This document shows positions 51,181-60,003 of a DNA stretch of 64,000 nt, in pieces. A program made the translations under genes and the position numbers. Source of the stretch: Flavobacterium saliperosum (GTDB lineage: Bacteria > Bacteroidota > Bacteroidia > Flavobacteriales > Flavobacteriaceae); the NCBI RefSeq assembly GCF_900100625.1, contig NZ_FMTY01000007.1, forward strand, positions 1-64,000, in the 5' to 3' direction. The notes beneath the pieces are model-generated. The model did no database searches, had not been told where the DNA came from, and worked only from the letters and a program-made list of their open reading frames with translations. Position 1 is the first letter of the stretch. The number at the start of each line of letters is the position of its first letter.

Positions 51181-54100
51181 ATGAGTACAAAATTCACTGA
51201 ATACAAAGGACTTGATTTGCCCACTGTGGCTTCTGAAGTGCTTGATTTCTGGAAAAAACAAAACATCTTTGAGCAAAGTGTAACGTCCCGTGAGGGCGCG
51301 ACGCCGTATGTGTTTTTTGAAGGCCCGCCTTCGGCAAACGGATTACCGGGGATTCACCACGTGATGGCCCGTGCGATTAAGGATATTTTTTGTCGTTACA
51401 AAACCCAAAAAGGATTTCAGGTAAAACGTAAAGCGGGTTGGGATACCCACGGATTACCGGTAGAATTGGGTACCGAAAAAGAATTGGGCATCACCAAGGA
51501 AGACATCGGAAAAACCATTTCCATTGCCGAATATAACGAAGCGTGTAAAAAAACCGTTATGCGTTATACCGACGTGTGGAACGACCTGACCGAAAAAATG
51601 GGCTACTGGGTAGACATGGAAGATCCGTATGTGACCTACAAATCCAAGTACATGGAAACGGTTTGGTGGTTGCTGAAACAGATTTACAACAAAGATTTAT
51701 TATACAAAGGCTACACCATTCAGCCGTATTCGCCCAAAGCGGGAACCGGATTGTCTTCGCACGAAGTAAATCAGCCGGGCTCCTATCGTGATGTGACCGA
51801 TACTACCATTGTGGCGCAGTTCAAGGTTTTGGAGAATCAAAGAAAATTAACGTTCGCCAAATTTTACGATTACATTACCACCAACGATTTAAAACAATAC
51901 AAGTTTGAAGCATTGGAACTGGATGAAATCCACTTTTTGGCCTGGACGACGACACCTTGGACATTGCCAAGTAACACCGCTTTGACAGTTGGTCCAAGAA
52001 TCGAGTATGTGCTGGTGAAAACCTTCAATCAATACACGTTCCAACCTGTCAATATCATTTTAGCGAAAAATCTCGTTGGGAAACAGTTGTCGAAAAACTA
52101 TTTCGAAACCAGCGAAGCTGCCGATTTTGAAAATTTCAAGGAAGGCGATAAAAAAATTCCTTTTGAAATCATAGCCGAATGTAAAGGGGCTGACTTAGTC
52201 GGCATCCAATACGAACAATTATTGCCGTACACGTTACCGTATCAAAATCCAGAAAACGCATTCCGAGTAATTTCAGGTGATTTCGTTACCACGGAAGACG
52301 GAACGGGTATCGTACACACCGCACCAACTTTCGGTGCCGATGATGCCAAAGTAGCCAAAGAAGCATCTCCGGAAGTACCGCCAATGTTAGTGTTGGACGA
52401 AAACGGAAACCCAGTGCCTTTAGTGGATTTGCAAGGGCGTTTTGTGTCTCAGATGGGTGATATGGCTGGGAAATACGTTAAAAACGAATACTATAATGAG
52501 GGTGAGGCTCCTGAGAAATCGGTGGATGTGGAAATCGCTATTCGTTTAAAAGAAGAGAACAAAGCCTTTAAGGTGGAAAAATACGTCCACAGTTATCCAC
52601 ATTGCTGGAGAACGGACAAACCGATTTTGTACTATCCGTTAGATTCTTGGTTCATCAAGGTGACGGAAGTGAAAGACCGTATGTTTGACCTGAACGAAAC
52701 CATCAACTGGAAGCCAAAAGCTACCGGAGAAGGCCGTTTCGGGAACTGGCTGAAAAATGCCAACGACTGGAACTTATCCCGTTCAAGATACTGGGGCATC
52801 CCATTGCCAATCTGGAGATCGGAAGACGGAACGGAAGAAATGCTCATTGGTTCGGTGGAAGAACTTTACAATGAAATCGAAAAAGCGATTCAAGCGGGTG
52901 TGGAATCCGTAAATCCGTTCAAAGGGTTTGAAATCGGAAACATGAGCGAGGAAAACTACGATTTAGTTGACTTACATAAAAATGTTGTTGATACAATAAC
53001 ATTGGTTTCGCCATCCGGAAAACCAATGAAACGCGAAAGTGATTTAATTGATGTTTGGTTCGATTCGGGCGCCATGCCGTATGCGCAATGGCATTATCCG
53101 TTCGAAAACAAGGAGTTAATCGATGAAAACAAAGCCTTTCCTGCTGATTTTATAGCTGAAGGCGTGGATCAGACCAGAGGGTGGTTCTATACCTTACACG
53201 CTATCGGAACCTTGGTTTTTGATAAAGTAGCCTATAAAAATGTCGTTTCCAACGGTTTGGTGTTGGATAAAAACGGACAAAAGATGTCCAAACGTCTTGG
53301 TAATGCGGTAGATCCGTTTACCACTTTGGCCGAATACGGTCCGGATGCGACCCGCTGGTACATGATTGCCAATGCGAATCCGTGGGACAACCTGAAATTT
53401 GACATCGAAGGGGTGGCCGAAGTAAGAAGAAAATTCTTCGGAACACTATATAATACGTATTCGTTCTTTGCCTTATATGCCAATATCGACGGGTTTAGTT
53501 ACAGCGAAGCGGAAATCCCGTTAGCTGACAGACCGGAAATCGACCGTTGGATTTTATCCGAATTGCACACCTTAATTCAGGTGGTGGATGAGGCCTATGC
53601 GGAGTACGAACCAACCCGTGCTGCCCGAGCAATTTCCGACTTCGTACAGGAAAATTTAAGCAATTGGTACGTGCGTTTGTGTCGTCGTCGCTTCTGGAAA
53701 GGCGATTATGCGCAGGATAAAATAGCGGCATATCAGACTTTATATACATGTTTACTTACAATTTCCAAACTTGGAGCGCCTATAGCGCCGTTTTTTATGG
53801 ACAAACTTTACCGAGATTTAACCCAGGCAACACACGGGGAAAAATTCCAAAGTGTACATTTGGCCGAGTTCCCGAAATCCGTTGAAAACTTTGTTGATAA
53901 GTCGCTGGAAAGCAAAATGCAGAAGGCGCAAACGATTTCGTCTCTGGTTTTATCGCTGCGTAAGAAGGAAATGATAAAAGTGCGTCAACCGCTGCAAAAG
54001 GTTATGATTCCTGTGCTTGACGAAAATCAACGTGCCGAAATTGAAGCGATTTCCGACCTGATTAAAGCCGAAGTGAACGTGAAAGAAGTACAGTTGCTGG

Positions 54101-54639
54101 ACGATGCTTCCGGGATACTTGTGAAGCAGATCAAGCCTAATTTTAAGACATTGGGGCCGCGTTTCGGTAAAGATATGGGATTGATTTCTAAGGAGATACA
54201 GCATTTTTCTCAGGATCAGATAAATAAATTGGAAAGAGAAGGCGTAATAAGTATTGTTATTTCAGGAAATAGTGTTAATTTAACACTTGAAGATGTGGAG
54301 ATTTCTTCACAGGATATTGAGGGTTGGTTAGTGGCAAATTCGGGAGGCATTACCGTGGCATTGGACATCACAATTTCCGATGATTTACGAAAAGAAGGTA
54401 TCGCCCGCGAATTGGTCAACCGAATCCAAAATATCAGAAAAGATTCAGGTTTTGAAGTGACCGATAAGATTAAAGTGACCATGCAAAAAGACGGCATTAT
54501 TCAGGACGCCGTAAAAGACAACGAAGCATACATTAAATCGGAAACGTTAACGGAAGAACTTGTTTTTGAAGACCGTATTGAAAATGGTACGGAAATTGAG
54601 TTTGATGACCTAAAAACAAGAATATTAATTTCAAAATAA
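51181..54639 (+). CDS. ileS: isoleucine-tRNA ligase (IleRS2-like)
   Basis: Class I synthetase of 1152 residues, the length of the IleRS2/eukaryote-like group. The HIGH signature reads GLPGIHHVMAR, i.e. GIHH at residues 57-60 instead of HxGH, the KMSKR loop is intact (701-705, NGQKMSKRLGN), and DWNLSRSRYWGIPLPIW and the editing domain (about 230-460) are present. Altered GxHH signatures in IleRS2 have been linked to strong mupirocin resistance (from memory). Stop is 7 bases before the dksA-like start. Confidence 0.95.
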   Translation: MSTKFTEYKGLDLPTVASEVLDFWKKQNIFEQSVTSREGATPYVFFEGPPSANGLPGIHHVMARAIKDIFCRYKTQKGFQVKRKAGWDTHGLPVELGTEKELGITKEDIGKTISIAEYNEACKKTVMRYTDVWNDLTEKMGYWVDMEDPYVTYKSKYMETVWWLLKQIYNKDLLYKGYTIQPYSPKAGTGLSSHEVNQPGSYRDVTDTTIVAQFKVLENQRKLTFAKFYDYITTNDLKQYKFEALELDEIHFLAWTTTPWTLPSNTALTVGPRIEYVLVKTFNQYTFQPVNIILAKNLVGKQLSKNYFETSEAADFENFKEGDKKIPFEIIAECKGADLVGIQYEQLLPYTLPYQNPENAFRVISGDFVTTEDGTGIVHTAPTFGADDAKVAKEASPEVPPMLVLDENGNPVPLVDLQGRFVSQMGDMAGKYVKNEYYNEGEAPEKSVDVEIAIRLKEENKAFKVEKYVHSYPHCWRTDKPILYYPLDSWFIKVTEVKDRMFDLNETINWKPKATGEGRFGNWLKNANDWNLSRSRYWGIPLPIWRSEDGTEEMLIGSVEELYNEIEKAIQAGVESVNPFKGFEIGNMSEENYDLVDLHKNVVDTITLVSPSGKPMKRESDLIDVWFDSGAMPYAQWHYPFENKELIDENKAFPADFIAEGVDQTRGWFYTLHAIGTLVFDKVAYKNVVSNGLVLDKNGQKMSKRLGNAVDPFTTLAEYGPDATRWYMIANANPWDNLKFDIEGVAEVRRKFFGTLYNTYSFFALYANIDGFSYSEAEIPLADRPEIDRWILSELHTLIQVVDEAYAEYEPTRAARAISDFVQENLSNWYVRLCRRRFWKGDYAQDKIAAYQTLYTCLLTISKLGAPIAPFFMDKLYRDLTQATHGEKFQSVHLAEFPKSVENFVDKSLESKMQKAQTISSLVLSLRKKEMIKVRQPLQKVMIPVLDENQRAEIEAISDLIKAEVNVKEVQLLDDASGILVKQIKPNFKTLGPRFGKDMGLISKEIQHFSQDQINKLEREGVISIVISGNSVNLTLEDVEISSQDIEGWLVANSGGITVALDITISDDLRKEGIARELVNRIQNIRKDSGFEVTDKIKVTMQKDGIIQDAVKDNEAYIKSETLTEELVFEDRIENGTEIEFDDLKTRILISK

Positions 54640-54646
54640 GGAAATT

Positions 54647-55027
54647 ATGGTGGATGAACAAATAAGATATTCCGACTCGGACTTAGCAGAGTTCAAGGAA
54701 TTGATCCAGATGAAATTGGAAAAAGCGAAAAACGATTTGGATTTAATACGAAGCGCTTACCTTAACGACTTAAACAACGGTACCGATGACACATCGCCAA
54801 CGTTTAAAGCTTTCGAGGAAGGTAGCGAAACCATGTCAAAAGAGGCCAATTCACAGCTTGCCATTCGTCAGGAGAAATTTATCAGAGATTTGAAAAATGC
54901 TTTGATCCGTATAGAGAACAAGACTTACGGAATTTGTAAAGTAACAGGAAAATTAATCAATAAAGAGAGATTGAAACTGGTTCCTCATGCAACCATGAGC
55001 ATCGAAGCAAAGAACTTGCAACGTTAA
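54647..55027 (+). CDS. dksA: TraR/DksA family zinc-finger protein
   Basis: A 126-residue RNA-polymerase-binding regulator of the DksA/TraR family. Coiled coil (about 15-75) followed by a zinc-finger-like end: FIRDLKNALIRIENKTYGICKVTGKLINKERL. Only one Cys is left of the usual four (ICKVTGK), so zinc binding is probably lost, as in many Bacteroidota DksA-like proteins. Cotranscribed with ileS. Confidence 0.9.
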   Translation: MVDEQIRYSDSDLAEFKELIQMKLEKAKNDLDLIRSAYLNDLNNGTDDTSPTFKAFEEGSETMSKEANSQLAIRQEKFIRDLKNALIRIENKTYGICKVTGKLINKERLKLVPHATMSIEAKNLQR

Positions 55028-55044
55028 TCTTTTCAAAAAATACG

Positions 55045-55069
55045 AAACGCTCCGCCCGGAGCGTTTTTT
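55045..55069 (+). terminator. intrinsic terminator
   Basis: A 9-bp stem (AAACGCTCC/GGAGCGTTT) with loop GCCC and T6, closing the ileS-dksA unit. Confidence 0.85.
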
Positions 55070-55086
55070 ATATGGTTTAATTCTCT

Positions 55087-55094
55087 TATTTTTG
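55087..55094 (+). promoter_or_regulatory. -7 promoter box (TATTTTTG) of lspA
   Basis: Perfect TAnnTTTG match, 17 bases before the lspA ATG; its position excludes the longer GTG-started frame from 55094. Confidence 0.5.
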
Positions 55095-55111
55095 TGGCTA
55101 AATTGAGCAAA

Positions 55112-55705
55112 ATGTCATTAAAGAAAGCCTATTTACTGGTTGTCCTGATTTTGGTGATTGACCAGATTTCCAAAATATACATCAAAACCAATTTTATGCT
55201 GGACGAAGAAGTCTTAGTGTTCGATTGGTTCCGCATTCACTTTATTGAAAATTCCGGCATGGCTTGGGGTGCCGAAATCCCGGGCAGCTTCGGTAAGTTG
55301 TTACTCACCACGTTTCGTATCATCGCCGTTGGCGGCATCGGCTATTGGTTGTACGATGCGGTGAAAAAACAATCGTCCAATTTCCTGATTGTGGCGGTGT
55401 CTTTGATATTGGCTGGAGCGGTTGGGAATATTATCGATTCGGTATTCTACGGTCGAATCTTTAACGACAGTTCGCATCAGGTAGCCACACTATTCAGCAA
55501 TGAACCTTACGGGAAATGGTTCCACGGAAAAGTGGTGGACATGTTTTATTTTCCCATCTGGGAAGGAAACTTACCGTCTTGGTTACCGGTTTGGGGTGGA
55601 AACCATTTTACATTCTTCAACGCGATTTTTAACGTAGCCGACGTGGCAATTTCAACCGGTGTCGGAATTCTGATTGTATTCAATAAAAGAGCTTTCGGGA
55701 AGTAA
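55112..55705 (+). CDS. lspA: signal peptidase II
   Basis: Inner-membrane aspartic protease that removes lipoprotein signal peptides, 197 residues. Conserved DQISK (17-21), ENSGMAWG (46-53), catalytic Asp109 in GNIIDSVFYG and Asp177 in FNVADVAIS. It is longer than the E. coli enzyme because of an insert (about 115-165) rich in Trp/Tyr, usual in Bacteroidota. It would process the many lipoproteins of this window. Confidence 0.93.
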   Translation: MSLKKAYLLVVLILVIDQISKIYIKTNFMLDEEVLVFDWFRIHFIENSGMAWGAEIPGSFGKLLLTTFRIIAVGGIGYWLYDAVKKQSSNFLIVAVSLILAGAVGNIIDSVFYGRIFNDSSHQVATLFSNEPYGKWFHGKVVDMFYFPIWEGNLPSWLPVWGGNHFTFFNAIFNVADVAISTGVGILIVFNKRAFGK

Positions 55706-55725
55706 CTATAGCGCAAAGTATACAT

Positions 55726-55755
55726 AAAAAAGACCACAATTTTGTGGTCTTTTTT
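55726..55755. terminator. bidirectional intrinsic terminator
   Basis: A 14-bp stem (A6 GACCACAA/TTGTGGTC T6) with a two-base centre between convergent genes. Confidence 0.85.
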
Positions 55756-55756
55756 A

Positions 55757-55954
55757 TTATTTATTATGTCCCGGTGCATGACGTCTCGCGCTTCTGTCAC
55801 CGCTGATTTTTTTAGCCTGTCCCGGCGGTAATCGTTTCTTTTTTACCACAACGGTTTTGTGATGATGGTGTTTTACGACACAACTGTCGAATCCAAACAC
55901 AATCATAAAAGCAAAGGCGGCATACATAATCTTCTTTAGAACACTATTTCTCAT
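55757..55954 (-). CDS. small His/Lys-rich lipoprotein-like protein
   Basis: A 65-residue protein; the start at Met21 of the longer frame gives a type II-like signal ending FGFDSC. The short mature part is HHHHK, then VVVKKKRLPPGQAKKISG and APGHNK. Similar small proteins occur across Flavobacteriia, often with misleading names (for example quinol oxidase subunit 4, from memory). His cluster might bind metal; no function known. Confidence 0.6.
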   Translation of the reverse strand: MRNSVLKKIMYAAFAFMIVFGFDSCVVKHHHHKTVVVKKKRLPPGQAKKISGDRSARRHAPGHNK

Positions 55955-55988
55955 AAAATGGGGTTTTTGGTTTGACGAATATATCGAA

Positions 55989-56558
55989 TTATATTTTAAA
56001 TTCAAAAATACCATAAGGGGTCACACAAAAATCCAATTTAACGTCGCTTTCAAAAACATCGGAGATGGTTTCTTCCGGATCAAAGAACGAGAGTCCTACT
56101 TTAATTACATCCGATTTGCATTCGGAAAGGAAAGTGTCGTAAAACCCTTTGCCATACCCTACCCGATGTCCTTTTTTGTCATAAGCCAAAAGCGGTACGA
56201 AAACCACATCTATTTTAGAGGAAGGTACTTCTATCCCATCAACCGGTTCGGGAATCCCGTAGGCGTTGTTTTTTATTTTGGTGTTGTCGGTTAACAGATA
56301 ATGCGTCATTTTTCGGGTTTCGAAATCCGATTTCGAAATAACGATTTCCTTGTCTCTTCCGGCCAAGATCTGCAAAAGGAATTCGGTGTTGACTTCTTTC
56401 TGTTCTTCTATCGGCAGAAACAAATGGAAATAGGTGTAGTCCCAAATCGGCAGGGCCAGACAACTGTTGGCAATCGCCAGACTTATGTCCTGAATTTCTT
56501 CAAATTTCAGCTCTTTTCTTTCGTTTTTATACTTTAGGCGCAGTTCTTTTTTCAACAT
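55989..56558 (-). CDS. 5-formyltetrahydrofolate cyclo-ligase
   Basis: A 189-residue folate enzyme converting 5-formyl-THF to 5,10-methenyl-THF with ATP. N-terminal KKELRLKYKNERKEL and the GYGKGFYD loop are diagnostic. It overlaps the end of the upstream decarboxylase gene by 32 bases, so they are cotranscribed. Confidence 0.94.
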   Translation of the reverse strand: MLKKELRLKYKNERKELKFEEIQDISLAIANSCLALPIWDYTYFHLFLPIEEQKEVNTEFLLQILAGRDKEIVISKSDFETRKMTHYLLTDNTKIKNNAYGIPEPVDGIEVPSSKIDVVFVPLLAYDKKGHRVGYGKGFYDTFLSECKSDVIKVGLSFFDPEETISDVFESDVKLDFCVTPYGIFEFKI

Positions 56559-57795
56559 GTAACGTACTTTTTAAATCGGCTATAAAAGTACTCAAATGAT
56601 CTACTTCCACATGATCCATGATCACAATTTTGTACCATTCGTTGGTTTCGTCGTGTTTTTGCGGCACCAAATCGTATTTTGCTTCCAATACCTGCGGGAT
56701 GTATTTGGCCTGTATGGTGACAATATTCATGTTCGGATCCCTGAAATACTTGATGTTCATGGCATCCAACTGTTCGCACAACCAGTCGGTACGCATTTGC
56801 AGTACGCGGATTTTTTCACACCAGCCAAACGGACCATAGGTAAATAAAATCATCCAGACCGCCACGGCATTGGAACCGCTACGGCTGCCGCAAAGAGTCA
56901 AATCCATGCCTTCCACATATTCGGCTTCTTTGGTCAGGACGTTTTCAATTAGCCCTTTTCGGCAGATGAACACACCGGTCCCGTAAGGTGCCTGCAGCAT
57001 TTTGTGGGCGTCAATGGTAATCGAACTGATTTTGGGATTTTCAAAATTAATGACCGAGTCTTTGTTGCTGAACGGGTACACAAAACCACCGTAAGCCGCA
57101 TCGATATGCAATCGGTACGCCAGTTGGTGTTTTTCAAGGACTTCGATATAATCGTCCGGGTTGTCTATCGCGCCGAACATGGTTGTCCCCATATTGGATA
57201 CCACGATAAAGTATTTTTTTCCGTTGGCTTTCGCCGAAGTGATAATCGTTTCCAATGCCGTTTTGTCCAATTCGCGGCTTTCGAAATGTACCGGAACCGA
57301 AAGGCGTTCCAACATCAGCAGATTGGCTGCTTTGGGAATGGAATAGTGCGTGTCTTCGGTTGCGATTATGGCGATTTCGTCGGGTTTTGCCTCATGCTGA
57401 TTCATGAAATAGTTGCGGTACATCCAGATGGCCTGGATGTTGGCTTCGGTGCCGCCGGGTGCGATATAACCGTCGTAAGAATCGGGTTCAGCTTTAAAAA
57501 CATCCACGGCCAATACTTTCAGTACTTCACGCTCCATTTCCTGTGTGCCGCTAAACGCTTTTTCCGAAGAACCAATCGTATGACATCCGATATGGTTGGG
57601 ATTCGCCACATAGGTTTGCAGGGTGGGTGCGTCTTTTAAAAAAGGCGCATCGCTGTTGAATACTTTATTGTCGAGTTTAGAAGCCGGATAGCCCAAGGAC
57701 GCATCGTGAGCGAAATTTACATTTTCCTCCAACGCTTTTTCAATGCGCTCCTGACGTTCTTTTTGGGTTAGTTTTTTCCAAGTTATCATATGCAA
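56527..57795 (-). CDS. group II PLP-dependent decarboxylase
   Basis: A 422-residue fold-type I decarboxylase of the histidine/glutamate/aromatic amino acid group. PLP Lys265 in IDAHKMLQAPYG, Asp232 in HIDAAYGGFVYP, and the APGGTEANIQ segment (112-121) are the landmarks. The substrate cannot be told from sequence. Its end overlaps the 5-FCL gene and its -7 box is at 57808-57815. Confidence 0.9.
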   Translation of the reverse strand: MHMITWKKLTQKERQERIEKALEENVNFAHDASLGYPASKLDNKVFNSDAPFLKDAPTLQTYVANPNHIGCHTIGSSEKAFSGTQEMEREVLKVLAVDVFKAEPDSYDGYIAPGGTEANIQAIWMYRNYFMNQHEAKPDEIAIIATEDTHYSIPKAANLLMLERLSVPVHFESRELDKTALETIITSAKANGKKYFIVVSNMGTTMFGAIDNPDDYIEVLEKHQLAYRLHIDAAYGGFVYPFSNKDSVINFENPKISSITIDAHKMLQAPYGTGVFICRKGLIENVLTKEAEYVEGMDLTLCGSRSGSNAVAVWMILFTYGPFGWCEKIRVLQMRTDWLCEQLDAMNIKYFRDPNMNIVTIQAKYIPQVLEAKYDLVPQKHDETNEWYKIVIMDHVEVDHLSTFIADLKSTLHVEKRTAPKV

Positions 57796-57807
57796 TCAAA
57801 TTTGACT

Positions 57808-57815
57808 CAAAGCTA
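57808..57815 (-). promoter_or_regulatory. -7 promoter box (TAGCTTTG)
   Basis: Perfect TAnnTTTG match on the minus strand, 12 bases before the decarboxylase start. Confidence 0.45.
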
Positions 57816-57892
57816 AGGGCTTCAAAACAAATAAAATATGATAATTGTTAGGTTTTGAAAATTGGGAAACCGCAACATTTTGATTTTATTTT

Positions 57893-58033
57893 TGCCACAG
57901 ATTCGCAGATTTCCTAGCGCGAATGCACGAATAATAAAGTCTGAGAAACTGCAGTTGTGTGTTTGTGGAACGGTCTGGATTCTTATTTTTTTAACCGCAG
58001 ATTTACAAATTTAGATTATCTGCGAATCTGCGG
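57893..58033. repeat. CGCAGATT/AATCTGCG dispersed repeat group
   Basis: In this gap CACAGATTCGCAGATTT (about 57897-57913) and CCGCAGATTTACAAATTT (57995-58012) recur, and the latter forms a hairpin with AATCTGCGG at 58025-58033. These CGCAGATT words are a known style of Flavobacterium intergenic repeat. No gene in 57796-58056. Confidence 0.6.
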
Positions 58034-58056
58034 TGAAATCAATGAATTGTGTTGAT

Positions 58057-59028
58057 TTACTTTTCCAATTCGGTTGAAATATGGTAGATGGCATCACCCT
58101 GATACACAATCGGCGCTTCGTTCACGTTGATGATGTACCCGGAATTGGGTGCTTTCATCTTGTGTTCTATTTTTCCGTACGGATCGGAAATGGTGGCCAA
58201 CAACTGTCCTTTTTCCACGAAACTGCCGATTTTGGTATATCCGTGAAACATCCCCGAATACCGCGCGCGAATCCAGGCCGATTTTTCGATGTAAATGCTT
58301 TTTTCTTCGGGATAACTGGCTTTTCTTCGGTGGTTGAGCATGCCCAGATGTTCCAGAACGCGTTTGGCGCCTTCGATGCCCTGTTGGGTGATATCTTCGT
58401 TGATGTCGATGGATTTCCCGCCTTCAAACAAGAGCATTTTTACCCCCAATTTGTCACACGAATTTCGGAACGAACCAGTAATGTTGTTGGAATAAAGGGT
58501 AAAAGGTGCGTGAAAAATTTCCGCTAAATCCCGCAGTTCCGGATTGTTGGGTGCGATTCGAATTTGTGCGGCATTGAAACGCGCGGCGCCTCCGGCATGA
58601 AAGTCAATGGCGTAATCTACGTGCGGAATCACTTCTTTCAGCAGATAATACGCAAAACGACTGGCCAACGAACCGGTTTTACTTCCCGGAAACACGCGGT
58701 TCAAATCACGACCGTCGGGAAATTCCCGCGTCTGGTTCACGAAACCGAAAACGTTGATAATCGGAATACAGATGATGGTGCCGGTTTTGGGTTTGTTGAT
58801 TTTTTTAACAATGAGTTGCCGTACGATTTCCGTGCCGTTGATTTCATCGCCATGCAATCCCGCCGATAATAAAACGGTAGGACCCGGTAATTTGGAACGT
58901 TCCACGATGATGGGAATCTTCAGTTTGGTCATGGTATGGAGCTTGGCAATTTCCATATTGATGGTTTTGCTCTCTCCGGGCAGGATGTCTTCTTTCAGAA
59001 TTCGTAAAACGTTATTTCGGTAGTTCAT
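58057..59028 (-). CDS. succinylglutamate desuccinylase/aspartoacylase family protein
   Basis: A 323-residue zinc carboxypeptidase-fold hydrolase. Zinc ligands His59 and Glu62 in SAGLHGDEINGTE and a third His in YAIDFHAGG are present; the C-terminal half (from about residue 235) is a beta-barrel with APNSGYIINV typical of this group. True substrate unknown; despite the family name it need not act on succinylglutamate. Single gene between repeat-rich gaps. Confidence 0.88.
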   Translation of the reverse strand: MNYRNNVLRILKEDILPGESKTINMEIAKLHTMTKLKIPIIVERSKLPGPTVLLSAGLHGDEINGTEIVRQLIVKKINKPKTGTIICIPIINVFGFVNQTREFPDGRDLNRVFPGSKTGSLASRFAYYLLKEVIPHVDYAIDFHAGGAARFNAAQIRIAPNNPELRDLAEIFHAPFTLYSNNITGSFRNSCDKLGVKMLLFEGGKSIDINEDITQQGIEGAKRVLEHLGMLNHRRKASYPEEKSIYIEKSAWIRARYSGMFHGYTKIGSFVEKGQLLATISDPYGKIEHKMKAPNSGYIINVNEAPIVYQGDAIYHISTELEK

Positions 59029-59055
59029 AGCAGGTTAAAACGCTAAAATAATAAT

Positions 59056-59080
59056 AATTATGAGTTATGAATTATAAATT
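59056..59080. repeat. left 25-bp inverted repeat
   Basis: Its reverse complement matches 59974-59998 at 23 of 25 positions (hand alignment), and the pair flanks the orphan lipoprotein gene. Built of the ATAATTCATAATT words common in Flavobacterium. Confidence 0.65.
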
Positions 59081-59111
59081 TTGAGTTGCTTTGTAAGATA
59101 CAATACATTTG
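59080..59111 (+). promoter_or_regulatory. promoter of the orphan lipoprotein gene
   Basis: TTTG at 59080-59083, 20-base spacer, TACATTTG at 59104-59111 (perfect TAnnTTTG). Transcription near 59117 gives a leader of about 13 bases. Confidence 0.6.
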
Positions 59112-59129
59112 TGCAATAAAATAGAACTA

Positions 59130-59888
59130 ATGATGAAGCATGTTTCAGTGTGTCTACTATTGCTCCTGATAAATGTTGGCTGCTCCCTAAAGAAAGACAT
59201 AATTGCGCTTAAACTTCCACTTAAGGAATACGAGGAATCAGCTAGAAAAAATTTGGGAGAACAGTATGTTTATACGACCTCGGCTAAAGACTCTGGAGAA
59301 TATCCGGGTTGGAAAGCGCACCATGGGTGTAGGTTTATTACGGAGTACAATCCGGATGAGCTTCATGTTAAAGCGATACCTGAATTCAAACTGCTAAAAG
59401 ATTTTAAATTTCAGGGTAATGTCCTTGATTTTCTCGATTTCCATAATGAGAATATTAACAGTCTATATAATATTTATGATAAGCAAGATAAATTTGTGCA
59501 TTTTGAAACTACTGTTGAAGTGCCTGATTATTTGAAATCCCCTTTAATGTTTGATTGTATAATGACTGAGCCAATAGGAAGCAACATCCTTACTATGATG
59601 AAGTTGAGATTGCAGGACAAGTTTTTCACCTTCAAAATTGACGGGCTCACCCAACACCTTTTCATAGTAGAAAAGGGGAGAGTATACGCTGTTTCAAAAC
59701 CGATGCTTGATGGGACATATCAAAAGATGGAAATCAATAAGTTTTTTGCAAAGCAAATTGGTTACGGAGGAATAGAATATCTGACAGACAGTTTAGAAGA
59801 CAAGTATAAGAAAAAATATAAATTTACGCCCAGCAAAAAATATTATAAGAACCCCTATTTTTTTACGGTTAATGAAGTGTCCCGATAA
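59130..59888 (+). CDS. hypothetical lipoprotein, AT-rich
   Basis: A 252-residue lipoprotein with lipobox NVGC. ATG at 59130 or 59133 was chosen over the in-frame TTG at 59109 because the promoter box overlaps the latter. The mature chain has a HHGCRF and several beta-like stretches (CIMTEPIGSNILTMMKLRL) without recognised family. The gene is AT-rich (19 GC of 60 at 59761-59820) and flanked by inverted repeats, like a cassette. Confidence 0.65.
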   Translation: MMKHVSVCLLLLLINVGCSLKKDIIALKLPLKEYEESARKNLGEQYVYTTSAKDSGEYPGWKAHHGCRFITEYNPDELHVKAIPEFKLLKDFKFQGNVLDFLDFHNENINSLYNIYDKQDKFVHFETTVEVPDYLKSPLMFDCIMTEPIGSNILTMMKLRLQDKFFTFKIDGLTQHLFIVEKGRVYAVSKPMLDGTYQKMEINKFFAKQIGYGGIEYLTDSLEDKYKKKYKFTPSKKYYKNPYFFTVNEVSR

Positions 59889-59907
59889 TGCATTTTTTTG
59901 CTCTCAA

Positions 59908-59923
59908 TAAATTTGTAACTTTG
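59908..59923 (+). promoter_or_regulatory. tandem -7 boxes upstream of uvrC
   Basis: TAAATTTG (59908-59915) directly followed by TAACTTTG (59916-59923), both perfect TAnnTTTG matches. The leader to uvrC is about 75 bases and contains the right inverted repeat. Confidence 0.5.
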
Positions 59924-59966
59924 AAATGGTAATGAGCGTCGGGATAGAAACGAAACGACTTCCAAT

Positions 59967-59998
59967 AACTCATAATTCATAATTTATAACTCATAATT
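59967..59998. repeat. right inverted repeat
   Basis: ATAATTCAT-word repeat whose last 25 bases (59974-59998) are the inverted partner of 59056-59080. It also lies in the uvrC leader. Confidence 0.65.
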
Positions 59999-60003
59999 AG
60001 CCT

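Noticed and set aside
57004-57639. 211-codon open frame opposite the PLP decarboxylase
   Set aside because: Antisense to the catalytic core of a well-supported enzyme; no signal or motif.
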